From positions 17,149 through 72,364 of the forward strand of contig NZ_JADWYX010000043.1 of assembly GCF_016786355.1 (NCBI RefSeq): a stretch of 55,216 bases of DNA. The letters run 5' to 3'. Numbering within the stretch: position 1 is the stretch's first letter; every line of letters starts with the position of its first letter. Made by a program: the position numbers and the translations under genes. Positions 1 to 7,091 of the stretch are shown here, in pieces. This DNA is from Frankia sp. AgB1.9 (lineage in GTDB: Bacteria > Actinomycetota > Actinomycetes > Frankiales > Frankiaceae). The notes below the pieces were generated by a model, which did no database searches, was not told where the DNA came from, and saw only the letters and a program-made list of their open reading frames with translations.

Positions 1-313
1 CCGCGCGGCTAACCCGCGAGAGGGCGGGGGGCGGGAACTCCCGGCCGGCCAACCCATGCGCGGCGCCCTGAGCGCCCCGCGGCCCGATCAGGGACCCCAT
101 GACGTCCTGAAGGGAGCGTCCCGCCCAGGGAAGGTCGCGAAGGATCTCGCTCGCCGTGTGGCTGAGCCAGGCCGCCGGGCTGACGCCCGCGACCAGCGGA
201 GCCTCGTCGAGCGGGGTCGCACCGTCGATCACCCAGAGGCCGTCGTCCCGACTGCCGTAGGCGTCCTCGTTGGCGCTCTTGAACGACGCGCTGATGGCCT
301 CGCGTATCCGCAT
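1..313 (-). CDS. PP2C-like protein phosphatase, N-terminal part (cut by window edge)
   Basis: The reverse strand reads from an ATG at 313 to the window edge without a stop. About 104 residues are visible. Residues 13-31 contain KSANEDAYG followed by WVIDGAT, the N-terminal signature of PP2C/PPM-type phosphatases, where the aspartates after the first strands bind the catalytic Mg/Mn ions. A Shine-Dalgarno-like AGGGG lies about 7 bases before the ATG. The remaining metal-binding motifs would lie outside the window. The family assignment rests on this short motif only. The longer ORFs in other frames here show no family motif. Confidence 0.6.
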   Translation of the reverse strand, partial: MRIREAISASFKSANEDAYGSRDDGLWVIDGATPLDEAPLVAGVSPAAWLSHTASEILRDLPWAGRSLQDVMGSLIGPRGAQGAAHGLAGREFPPPALSRVSRA

Positions 314-377
314 CCGCCGGCCCCTCACCACTCGATCTGTCCCCACCCAATGATCGCTGCTGGGGACTCCAGGGCGG

Positions 378-2441
378 CTACAACAGGCCGTTTGCCGCGC
401 GGATGATGTCGACGAAGCCGGACATGATGTCGGTGAGGCCGTAGTCCTTGGGGGTGTAGACGGCGGCCACGCCGGCGGCGCGCAGCGTCTCGGCGTCGCG
501 GTCGGGAATGATGCCGCCGACGACGACCGGGAGGTCGGCGAGGCCCGCGGCGCGCAGGCCGTCGAGGACCTGGGGGACCAGCTCCAGGTGCGAGCCGGAC
601 AGGATCGACAGCCCGACGAGGTGGACGTCCTCCTGGACGGCGGCGGCGACGATCTGTTCGGGCGTCAGGCGGATGCCCTGGTAGACGACCTCGAAGCCGG
701 TGTCGCGGGCGCGCACGGCGATCTGCTCGGCGCCGTTGGAGTGGCCGTCGAGGCCTGGCTTGCCGATGAGGACCTTCAGCCGGCGGCCCAGCTCGTCGCC
801 GGTCGCCGCCACGCGGGCCCGGACGAGGGCGAGCTCGTCGCCCTGGGAGCCGGCGCCGACGATCGCGCCGACGGCCACGCCGGAGACGCCGGTGGGAGCG
901 CGGTACTCGCCGAAGACCTCGCGCAGCACCCCCGACCACTCGCCGGTCGTCACCCCGGCGCGGGCGCAGACCAGCGTGGCGGGCACCAGGTTGGCCTCGG
1001 TCTTGGCCGCCTCGCGCAGCGCGAGCAGGGCCTCGTCGACGACGGCCGGGTCGCGCCGCGCCTTCCAGCCGGCGAGCGACTTTCGGGCGGCCTCCTCGAC
1101 CGCGGGGTCGACCGTCTGGATGGCGGCGTCCAGGTCGGCGAGCAGCGGGTTCGGCTCGGTCTCGGTGAAGCGGTTGACGCCGACGACGACGTCCTCGCCG
1201 CTCTCGATCCGGGCGCGGCGCAGCGCCTGTGAACCGACCAGCTGGGACTTCATGTAGCCGGACTCGACGGCGGTCACCGCGCCGCCCATCGCCTGCACCC
1301 GGTCGATCTCGGCCTTCGCCGCCGCCACCAGTTCGCCGACGCGGCGCTCGACGACGACCGAGCCGGTGAAGATGTCCTCGTACTCCAGCAGGTCGGTCTC
1401 GTAGGCGAGGATCTGCTGGATCCGCATCGACCACTGCTGGTCCCACGGCCGTGGCAGGCCGAGCGCCTCGTTCCACGCCGGCAGCTGCAGCGCCCGGCAA
1501 CGCGCGTCCTTCGACAGCGTGACGCCGAGCGCCTCCAGGACGATGCGGATGACGTTGTTCTCGGGCTGCGCCTCGGTCAGGCCGAGTGAGTTGACCTGTA
1601 CCCCGTACCGGAAGCGGCGGTGCTTCGGGTTCTCGACGCCGTACCGGGTGCGCAGCAGGTCGTCCCAGAGCGCCACGAAGGCGCGCATCTTGCACAGCTC
1701 CTCGACGAACCGGACGCCGGCGTTGACGAAGAACGAGATGCGCGCGCAGACGTCGCCCATCCGCTCGCTCGGCACCTGACCGGACGCGACGACGGCGTCC
1801 AGCACCGCGATGACGGTGCAGATCGAGTACGCCAGCTCCTGCACCGGCGTGGCCCCGGCCTCCTGCAGGTGGTAGCTGCAGACGTTGATCGGGTTCCACT
1901 TCGGGATCTCGGTGACCGTGTAGGCGATCAGGTCAGTGATCAGCCGTAGCGACGGGCCGGGCGGGAACACATACGTCCCCCGGGACAGGTACTCCTTGAT
2001 GATGTCGTTCTGGGTCGTCCCGTTCAGCAGGGCCGGGTCGGCCCCCTGCTCCTCGGCGACGACCTGGTAGAGCGCGAGCAGCCACATGGCCGTCGCGTTG
2101 ATCGTCATCGAGGTGTTCATCTTCTCGACCGGGAGCTGGTCGAACAGGGCCCGCATGTCCCCCAGATGGGCCACCGGGACCCCGACCTTGCCGACCTCGC
2201 CCCTGGCCAGCACGTGGTCCGGGTCGTAGCCGGTCTGGGTCGGCAGGTCGAAGGCGACCGAGAGGCCGGTCTGGCCCTTGGCGAGGTTGCGGCGGTAGAG
2301 GGCGTTGCTCTCCGCCGGGCTGGAGTGGCCAGCGTAGGTCCGGATGATCCAGGGCCGGTCCCGTTCCTTACGACCCTCCGACGCCGTCGCCGCCCCGGAG
2401 GGCGCTTCCGCTGCCGGCGGGGACCCCTGTTCCTCGGCCAT
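378..2441 (-). CDS. meaA: Ethylmalonyl-CoA mutase (MeaA/Ecm), B12-dependent
   Basis: This 687-residue enzyme is a coenzyme B12-dependent acyl-CoA mutase of the MeaA type, which converts (2R)-ethylmalonyl-CoA to (2S)-methylsuccinyl-CoA in the ethylmalonyl-CoA pathway. The N-terminal TIM-barrel part has RPWIIRTYAGHSSPAESN, TGLSVAFDLPTQTGYD and MNTSMTINATAMW. The C-terminal cobalamin domain has IGKPGLDGHSNGAEQ, with the cobalt-ligand histidine near residue 567. Both domains are on one chain, and length and motifs fit MeaA better than split isobutyryl-CoA mutase. I chose the ATG at 2441, preceded by GAGGGG, over the upstream in-frame extension, which lacks family similarity. Its pathway partner ccr is at 11311-12684 on the same strand but not in the same operon. 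Confidence 0.93.
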   Translation of the reverse strand: MAEEQGSPPAAEAPSGAATASEGRKERDRPWIIRTYAGHSSPAESNALYRRNLAKGQTGLSVAFDLPTQTGYDPDHVLARGEVGKVGVPVAHLGDMRALFDQLPVEKMNTSMTINATAMWLLALYQVVAEEQGADPALLNGTTQNDIIKEYLSRGTYVFPPGPSLRLITDLIAYTVTEIPKWNPINVCSYHLQEAGATPVQELAYSICTVIAVLDAVVASGQVPSERMGDVCARISFFVNAGVRFVEELCKMRAFVALWDDLLRTRYGVENPKHRRFRYGVQVNSLGLTEAQPENNVIRIVLEALGVTLSKDARCRALQLPAWNEALGLPRPWDQQWSMRIQQILAYETDLLEYEDIFTGSVVVERRVGELVAAAKAEIDRVQAMGGAVTAVESGYMKSQLVGSQALRRARIESGEDVVVGVNRFTETEPNPLLADLDAAIQTVDPAVEEAARKSLAGWKARRDPAVVDEALLALREAAKTEANLVPATLVCARAGVTTGEWSGVLREVFGEYRAPTGVSGVAVGAIVGAGSQGDELALVRARVAATGDELGRRLKVLIGKPGLDGHSNGAEQIAVRARDTGFEVVYQGIRLTPEQIVAAAVQEDVHLVGLSILSGSHLELVPQVLDGLRAAGLADLPVVVGGIIPDRDAETLRAAGVAAVYTPKDYGLTDIMSGFVDIIRAANGLL

Positions 2442-2634
2442 TGGCCAGCCGTCCCCTCGCCTTTGGGGAGGTCGGGCACGCAGCGCGCCGCCGCGACCCC
2501 CAGATCGTGGCCAACGGCGAAAGCGTACCGGCGCCACCCGCTCGCGCGCCCGCGAAGCGAACTGTCATCAAACGGCTCGACCAGCGTCAAGGGGTCGGAT
2601 CTTGGCTGTTCATGGCCCCGGCCGGTCGGCCTGG

Positions 2635-3297
2635 TTAGAAAAGGGTGGGGATGGACGGCTCCAGGCCGCGTAGGGCGTCGTAGTCGACGGTCGCGCAGGA
2701 CAGGCCGCGGTCGCTCGCCAACAGGCGGGCCTGCGGGGTGATGGACTGCGCGGCCAGGATGCCGTGCACCGGGTGCGGGAGCGCCGGGTCGTCGGTCATC
2801 CGGGCGATGTACCGGGTCAGCTGCTCGACGCCGTCGATCTCGCCGCGCCGCTTGATCTCGACGGCGACCGTGGACCCGTCGCCGGCCCGGCAGAGCAGGT
2901 CGACGGGGCCGATCCCGGTCTCGTACTCGCGGCGCACCAGGGTCAGGTCCGGCCGGATCGCGTCGGGGCGGTCGGCCAGCAGCACCTGCAGGTGGGCCTC
3001 GACGCCGTCCTTGCGCAGACCGGGGTCGATCCCGAGGTCGTGCGTGGAGTCGTGCACGATCTCCTCGATCGTGATGACGAGGGTCTCGGCGGCCTTGTTG
3101 GTGACCCGCCAGACGCCCTCGCCCTCCGCCAGCACGCAGGGGGGGCTCATCCAGTTCAGCGGCTTGTAAGCACGGCCGTCGGCGTGGATCGAGACCGAAC
3201 CATCAGCCTTGATCAGCAAAAGCCGCACCGCGCTGGGAAGATGCGCGTTGAGCCGTCCGACGTAGTCCACGCTGCACCGAGCGATCACGAGGCGCAC
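2635..3297 (-). CDS. nucS: Endonuclease NucS (EndoMS), non-canonical mismatch repair
   Basis: This 220-residue protein matches NucS/EndoMS, the endonuclease that cleaves both strands at mismatches and replaces MutS/MutL in most actinobacteria. The N-terminal DNA-binding half begins MRLVIARCSVDYVGRL and contains the conserved LNWMSPPC. The C-terminal nuclease half has the PD-(D/E)XK-type core IGPVDLLCRAGDGS followed by VAVEIKRRGEIDG, and AAQSITPQARLLA. The last residues, IPTLF, look like the C-terminal motif that binds the sliding clamp. Length and both domains are typical, and nothing appears missing. Confidence 0.93.
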   Translation of the reverse strand: MRLVIARCSVDYVGRLNAHLPSAVRLLLIKADGSVSIHADGRAYKPLNWMSPPCVLAEGEGVWRVTNKAAETLVITIEEIVHDSTHDLGIDPGLRKDGVEAHLQVLLADRPDAIRPDLTLVRREYETGIGPVDLLCRAGDGSTVAVEIKRRGEIDGVEQLTRYIARMTDDPALPHPVHGILAAQSITPQARLLASDRGLSCATVDYDALRGLEPSIPTLF

Positions 3298-3449
3298 CCG
3301 GCCACGTTATCGCGCCAGTCGCCCACTACCCGGCGCAGGTACCGCCTTGGTCGCCGAAGGCCCGCCATCGCCCGATCTGGGCGGCCCTGGTCTCGTGGAA
3401 TCGGCGAGGCGCGGCCGGGGGCTCCGGGGCCGTCTCAGCCGCTGCCGTC

Positions 3450-3959
3450 TCAGCCGCTGCCGTGCCTGCCGGGCGGCGTCGCGGCTCGCGCGACCACAAG
3501 TTCGTCGAGCATCGCCCGCCGGGCGACGTAGCGACGGGTGAGCCGGTCGGCCTCCTCGGCGGGCAGCCGGCCCAGCCGGACGGGGTCGCCGTTGTCGGCC
3601 ATGTCGGCATGCTTCACGACAACGGCGGCGGGGTCGGCCGCGACCCGGGCCAGATAGGCCCTGACCGGCTCATCCGGGCGTTTGGTCAGCGCGTCGACCG
3701 TCGCGACGACCCGCGGTGAGTACCCGCGCTCGGCCAGGTTCGCGAGGGTCACCGGGGTGTCCTCGACGACGTCGTGCAGCAGCGCGGCCAGCTGGGCGTG
3801 CACCGGGTCGACGCCGGCAGCGGACGCGGTGCGCCCGACCGTCGCGCAGACCCGCAGCGGATGCCCGATGTACTCCTCCCCGGCCTTGTCTAGCTGGCCG
3901 GCGTGCATCTCGGCCGCGAACGACTCCGTCGCGGCGATGCCTGGTTCAGGACGCGCCAT
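3450..3959 (-). CDS. HD-domain phosphohydrolase (RelA/SpoT hydrolase-like, small)
   Basis: This 169-residue protein has an HD metal-dependent phosphohydrolase fold of the RelA/SpoT/MESH1 kind. The motifs are GEEYIGHPLRVCATV near residue 30, QLAALLHDVVEDTPV near residue 60 (the HD pair), and VVVKHADMADNGDP near residue 118. Such single-domain proteins can hydrolyse (p)ppGpp or related nucleotides, but the substrate here is not known. There is no synthetase, TGS or ACT domain. I chose the ATG at 3959 because the 70-residue upstream extension is arginine/proline-rich and has no HD-family features. It is divergent from murA. Confidence 0.8.
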   Translation of the reverse strand: MARPEPGIAATESFAAEMHAGQLDKAGEEYIGHPLRVCATVGRTASAAGVDPVHAQLAALLHDVVEDTPVTLANLAERGYSPRVVATVDALTKRPDEPVRAYLARVAADPAAVVVKHADMADNGDPVRLGRLPAEEADRLTRRYVARRAMLDELVVARAATPPGRHGSG

Positions 3960-4173
3960 GGGCCTCACGGTAGCCGTGGCCGGTGAACGTCGGCCCAACC
4001 GGCCGGACGGGTCCCGACCTGGTCCTGGAGGATGGGACTCTTCGACTCTGGCTTGGCGGGTCAATGCGCCGGGAAGGGGCGGGACATGCCGGAGGCTACG
4101 CGGGATGAGCCCGTATCGGGTGAAGGACAGCCGTTGCGATCCCGTGGAGGCACAAGAGGGTCCACGCAAGCCC

Positions 4174-4190
4174 TAGCATCGCTTTCCGTG
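4174..4190 (+). promoter_or_regulatory. Putative -10 box for a leaderless murA transcript
   Basis: TAGCAT at 4174-4179 fits the actinobacterial -10 pattern TANNNT and sits 8 bases before the GTG that begins the conserved MurA sequence. There is no Shine-Dalgarno sequence in between. That geometry predicts transcription starting at or next to the start codon. No convincing -35 is visible. The stretch from CTAG to TTTCCGTG is nearly the same as the one before glgP at 52497-52515. Confidence 0.45.
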
Positions 4191-5462
4191 GAACGCTTCG
4201 TCGTGACCGGCGGATGTCAGCTGGCGGGTGAGGTCCTCATCCCGGGGGCGAAGAACTCGGTCCTGAAGCTCATGGCCGCGAGCCTGCTGGCGCCCGGCGT
4301 GACGACCTTGTCCGCGGTGCCCGAGATCCTCGACGTGGACGTCATGGCCGACGTGCTGACCACGCTCGGTGCCACGGTCCGCCGTGACGTCGCCACGGGG
4401 TCGATGACCATCGACACGCCCGCCACTCCGGGCGCGGCCGCCGATCCCGACCTGGTGCGCCGGATCCGGGCCTCGGTGGCCATCCTGGGCCCGCTCGTCG
4501 GCCGCTGCGGCGAGGCGCAGGTCGCGCTGCCCGGCGGCGACGCGATCGGCTCGCGGGCACTGGACATGCACGTCAACGGCCTGCGCCGGCTGGGCGCGGT
4601 GGTCGACATCGAGGACGGCGTCCTGGTCGCGCGCTCGTCCGGCCGGCTGCAGGGGGCGGCCATCTGGCTGGACTTCCCGAGCGTCGGCGCGACCGAGAAC
4701 CTGCTCATGGCGGGGGTTCTCGCCAAAGGGACGACGGTCGTCGACAACGCCGCGCGTGAGCCGGAGATCGCCGACCTGTGCCAGTTCCTGACCGAGATGG
4801 GCGCGCGGATCGAGGGCATCGGCGGTTCGACGCTGGTCATCGAGGGCGTCGACGAGCTGCGGCCCGCCACCCACGAGACGGTGCCGGACCGGATCGTCGC
4901 CGGCACCTACGCGATCGGCGCCGTCATGACCTGTGGCGACGTCTTCATCCGTAACGGTCGGGCCGAGCATCTCGGCATCGTGCTGGAGAAGTTGTCCGCC
5001 GCCGGAGCCATCGTCGACGTCGGTGGCGACGGGTTCCGGGTCTCGATGGATGACCGGCCCCGCTCCATCGACGTGGTCACCCTGCCGTACCCGGGGTTCC
5101 CGACCGATCTGCTGCCTCAGATCATCGCGCTGGAGGCGGTCAGCCAGGGTGTCTCGCTGATCACCGAGAACGTGTTCGACAGCCGTTTCGTGTTCTGCCG
5201 CGAGCTGCTGCGGCTGGGCGCGCAGCTGCGAACCGACGGGCACCATGTGGTGGTCCGCCCGGCCACCCAGCTCGTCGGCGCCTCGGTCTCCGCCTCGGAC
5301 GTGCGCGCCGGCGCCGGCCTGGTGCTGGCCGGACTGGTCGCGGACGGCATCACCGAGGTACACGAGGTCCATCACATCGACCGCGGCTATGCGGGCTTCG
5401 TGGAGAACCTGCGCGCGCTCGGCGCGGACATCCGCCGTGAGCGCGACGCCGTCGCAGCCTGA
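4188..5462 (+). CDS. murA: UDP-N-acetylglucosamine 1-carboxyvinyltransferase (MurA), Asp-type active site
   Basis: This is the first committed cytoplasmic enzyme of peptidoglycan synthesis, transferring enolpyruvate from PEP to UDP-GlcNAc. Family landmarks are LAGEVLIPGAKNSVLKL near the N-terminus, FPSVGATENLLMAG, PYPGFPTDLLPQ and the C-terminal IDRGYAGFVENLRALGA. The active-site loop reads LPGGDAIGSRALDMHVNG, so the usual catalytic cysteine is aspartate (residue 118, codon 4539-4541), as in mycobacteria. That substitution is known to make MurA insensitive to fosfomycin. With the GTG at 4188 the protein is 424 residues, the normal length. An in-frame ATG at 4086 has a good upstream AAGGGGCGG and would add 34 residues of low-complexity sequence, so the start is not settled. 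Confidence 0.95.
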   Translation: MERFVVTGGCQLAGEVLIPGAKNSVLKLMAASLLAPGVTTLSAVPEILDVDVMADVLTTLGATVRRDVATGSMTIDTPATPGAAADPDLVRRIRASVAILGPLVGRCGEAQVALPGGDAIGSRALDMHVNGLRRLGAVVDIEDGVLVARSSGRLQGAAIWLDFPSVGATENLLMAGVLAKGTTVVDNAAREPEIADLCQFLTEMGARIEGIGGSTLVIEGVDELRPATHETVPDRIVAGTYAIGAVMTCGDVFIRNGRAEHLGIVLEKLSAAGAIVDVGGDGFRVSMDDRPRSIDVVTLPYPGFPTDLLPQIIALEAVSQGVSLITENVFDSRFVFCRELLRLGAQLRTDGHHVVVRPATQLVGASVSASDVRAGAGLVLAGLVADGITEVHEVHHIDRGYAGFVENLRALGADIRRERDAVAA

Positions 5463-5513
5463 CCGACGGCGGCCTCACCCGCCCGTGCGTCGCTCACCCG
5501 GCATACTGCATCC

Positions 5514-5555
5514 GTGCGAGCCGTATCACTGTTAACCGACCGCGGGACTGCCTGA
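5514..5555 (+). CDS. Possible leaderless 13-residue leader peptide with a TTA codon
   Basis: GTG at 5514 opens a short frame encoding VRAVSLLTDRGTA and ending at TGA 5553-5555. CATACT lies 6 bases upstream and there is no ribosome binding site, which fits leaderless translation. The seventh codon is TTA, very rare in high-GC actinomycetes and often a control point through the bldA-type tRNA. It may equally be a chance ORF. Confidence 0.25.
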   Translation: MRAVSLLTDRGTA

Positions 5556-5660
5556 GCTGGCTCGCGGGAACGACCGGTCGACAGGTGGGGCGGCGTCCCA
5601 CACCGCTCGCGGTCGGGCGGTGCGTTCCGCCGTCGGGTCCGTGGCGACAGCGCACCCCGG

Positions 5661-5696
5661 AGGCAGGATCATGCTCGACGCTGTGCGATCCTGCCT
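5661..5696 (+). other. Perfect 10-bp inverted repeat (hairpin)
   Basis: The arms are AGGCAGGATC (5661-5670) and GATCCTGCCT (5687-5696) around a 16-base loop. It lies 80 bases before the start of the membrane protein gene at 5777, so it could act as an RNA structure or an operator. No T-run follows, so it is not a classic terminator. Confidence 0.45.
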
Positions 5697-5776
5697 TCGA
5701 GTGCACGCCGGAGGCCCACGTCCCCCGGAGCGGTAGGGGGAAAGGTGCGCAGGCCGAACGGAGGCACGTGCTGGAC

Positions 5777-6478
5777 ATGGATGTACCGATGCCGGCGGGC
5801 TCTGATGCTCGCGCCAGTGGCGTGCCCTGGAAGGCCTGGGTGGAGCAGCGGCGCCGGCCCGTGATCATCGGCGCCTTCGTCGCAGCGGCCCTCCTGGGAA
5901 TCCTGATCGGCCTGCTGACCGCGCCCACCAGCAAGCAGGGATCGGGCTCGGCTGCCCCGGCCGTCGTGGCGCCCGCGCGCGAGCCATCCCAGGCGCCTGC
6001 CCCCTGGGCGGCCAATCGGGCTCCTGGAACGGCCGTCAACGTCACCCTCGACCAGAGCATGTCGCCGATCGTGCGCACGGCACTCGCCTGGGCCGCTGCC
6101 GACGACGCCCTCGCCAGGGCGGGCCGCAAGACCTGGTCCGAGGTCTACCTCGCGGCGGGCTCGCCGGTCGCGGGCACCGCCAACGCGCAGGCTGCCACGA
6201 GCAGGGCCAGCCTGACGGACCAGTCCATCACGATCCCGCAGGGCCTGCTGTACGGCGCAGTTCAGGGAACCGGCGCGGCCTCTGACCAGTTCTGGGCGGT
6301 TGGCTTCGCCGACACCACGAGCACCGCGGTCGCGATAAACCGGCTGCACGTCTGGGAGCGGGTCGGCAGCGACCCATGGAAGGTCGTCGCCAGCGGTGCA
6401 GGTGCCTGCGGCAAGGTTCCCCAGAGCATGACCGCGGTCTGGGGAAACCACCCAGAGATCTGCAACGCCCCTGGCTGA
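5777..6478 (+). CDS. Membrane-anchored protein of unknown function
   Basis: I do not recognise the family. The 233-residue protein has a short basic cytoplasmic N-terminus, one hydrophobic segment at about residues 27-46 (PVIIGAFVAAALLGILIGLL), a proline/alanine-rich linker, and an extracytoplasmic domain of about 150 residues with two cysteines near the end (GACGKVP and EICNAPG) that could form a disulfide. The topology suggests a cell-surface or conjugation-type accessory protein, but there is no motif for a function. GGAGG lies 12 bases before the ATG at 5777 and only 3 before a GTG at 5768, so the start could be either. The gene is convergent with the secreted-protein gene at 6492-6965. 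Confidence 0.6.
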   Translation: MDVPMPAGSDARASGVPWKAWVEQRRRPVIIGAFVAAALLGILIGLLTAPTSKQGSGSAAPAVVAPAREPSQAPAPWAANRAPGTAVNVTLDQSMSPIVRTALAWAAADDALARAGRKTWSEVYLAAGSPVAGTANAQAATSRASLTDQSITIPQGLLYGAVQGTGAASDQFWAVGFADTTSTAVAINRLHVWERVGSDPWKVVASGAGACGKVPQSMTAVWGNHPEICNAPG

Positions 6479-6491
6479 AGTCCCGCCGGTC

Positions 6492-6965
6492 TCACTGACC
6501 GAACGGCGCGATCTCGCCAGTCGTATAGTAATTCTGGCCAATCGTGTAGTGCAGCTGGGTGCTCACCTGCCAGTTGCTAGTGACAGTTGAGCACCAGCCC
6601 CCACTGGGCGCGGTGCCGATGCCACCGGTGACGCCCAGGTTGGTGCCGCCGTACACCGTTCCAGCGGTCATGAGCAGGTTGGTCTTCCCGTTGGCGATGT
6701 AGTTGGCGCCTCGCGCGACCTTCAGGCTGCCTTTCACCCAGGTCTCAATGGCGGCGCCGTACTCGGCCGAACCCGTGCCGTTCAAACGCGGATAAATGCG
6801 TTCGACGAAAAAGTACCCCTGATTCGACAGATCTGCGGCGCTGCAGGGCCCGGCGGCCTGCGCCATCGACGGAAAGCCGATGAATGCGATTCCTAGCGTG
6901 AGCAGGGCGAGCGGAAAGACCACCAGGCGGCGACGGACCGAAGCGTTTGTCTCACTAAGGCGCAT
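6492..6965 (-). CDS. Small secreted protein of unknown function
   Basis: This 157-residue protein has a clear Sec signal peptide: basic MRLSETNASVRRR, hydrophobic LVVFPLALLTLGIAFIGF, then a likely cleavage after AQA (about residue 37). The mature part of about 120 residues is rich in Gly, Thr, Asn and Tyr and has two cysteines (GPCSA and GWCST), possibly a single disulfide. No enzymatic motif is visible. Its codons are less GC-extreme than those of its neighbours, which may point to recent acquisition or just to its Asn/Tyr-rich composition. A promoter-like pair lies just upstream, leaving almost no 5' leader. Confidence 0.65.
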   Translation of the reverse strand: MRLSETNASVRRRLVVFPLALLTLGIAFIGFPSMAQAAGPCSAADLSNQGYFFVERIYPRLNGTGSAEYGAAIETWVKGSLKVARGANYIANGKTNLLMTAGTVYGGTNLGVTGGIGTAPSGGWCSTVTSNWQVSTQLHYTIGQNYYTTGEIAPFGQ

Positions 6966-6977
6966 AAAAAGACGATA

Positions 6978-7006
6978 ACGATCCGCCAGTATTCGTCCGG
7001 TGACAA
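6978..7006 (-). promoter_or_regulatory. Putative promoter of the secreted-protein gene
   Basis: On the minus strand, TTGTCA (7006-7001) and GATCGT (6983-6978) are separated by 17 bases, and the ATG follows 12 bases after the -10 box. The predicted leader is only about 6 bases and has no Shine-Dalgarno sequence, so the mRNA would be nearly leaderless. Confidence 0.45.
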
Positions 7007-7091
7007 CCCTCGCGCGTTGTCCGCCCGTTGTCTTTTCTGATCCGCCGCACGTCGCCGCGAAGTTGTCCGCCGGAACGCGTCTCGGGCGCCA

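Larger units (their letters stand above)
5463..5776 (+). other. Structured intergenic region between murA and the next membrane protein gene
   Basis: Two things are visible in this 314-bp gap. A 13-codon ORF at 5514-5555 starts with GTG six bases after CATACT (5502-5507), a plausible -10 box, and contains the rare leucine codon TTA. Downstream, AGGCAGGATC at 5661-5670 is repeated inverted as GATCCTGCCT at 5687-5696, a perfect 10-bp stem with a 16-base loop. A leader with a small ORF and hairpin upstream of 5777 is an inference. I could not match it to a known riboswitch class. Confidence 0.35.

Noticed and set aside
1..406. Forward-strand ORF 56-406 and reverse ORF 9-350
   Set aside because: The third reading on the reverse strand carries the PP2C motif and a ribosome binding site, so these two are shadows.
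5557..5776. c-di-AMP (ydaO-type) riboswitch in the leader of the membrane protein gene
   Set aside because: A GGGGGAAA and CCGAAC-like stretch looked suggestive, but the conserved end segment of that riboswitch is not present.
5463..5776. rRNA operon downstream of murA, as in mycobacteria
   Set aside because: No 16S-like sequence is present. The region leads to a membrane protein gene.
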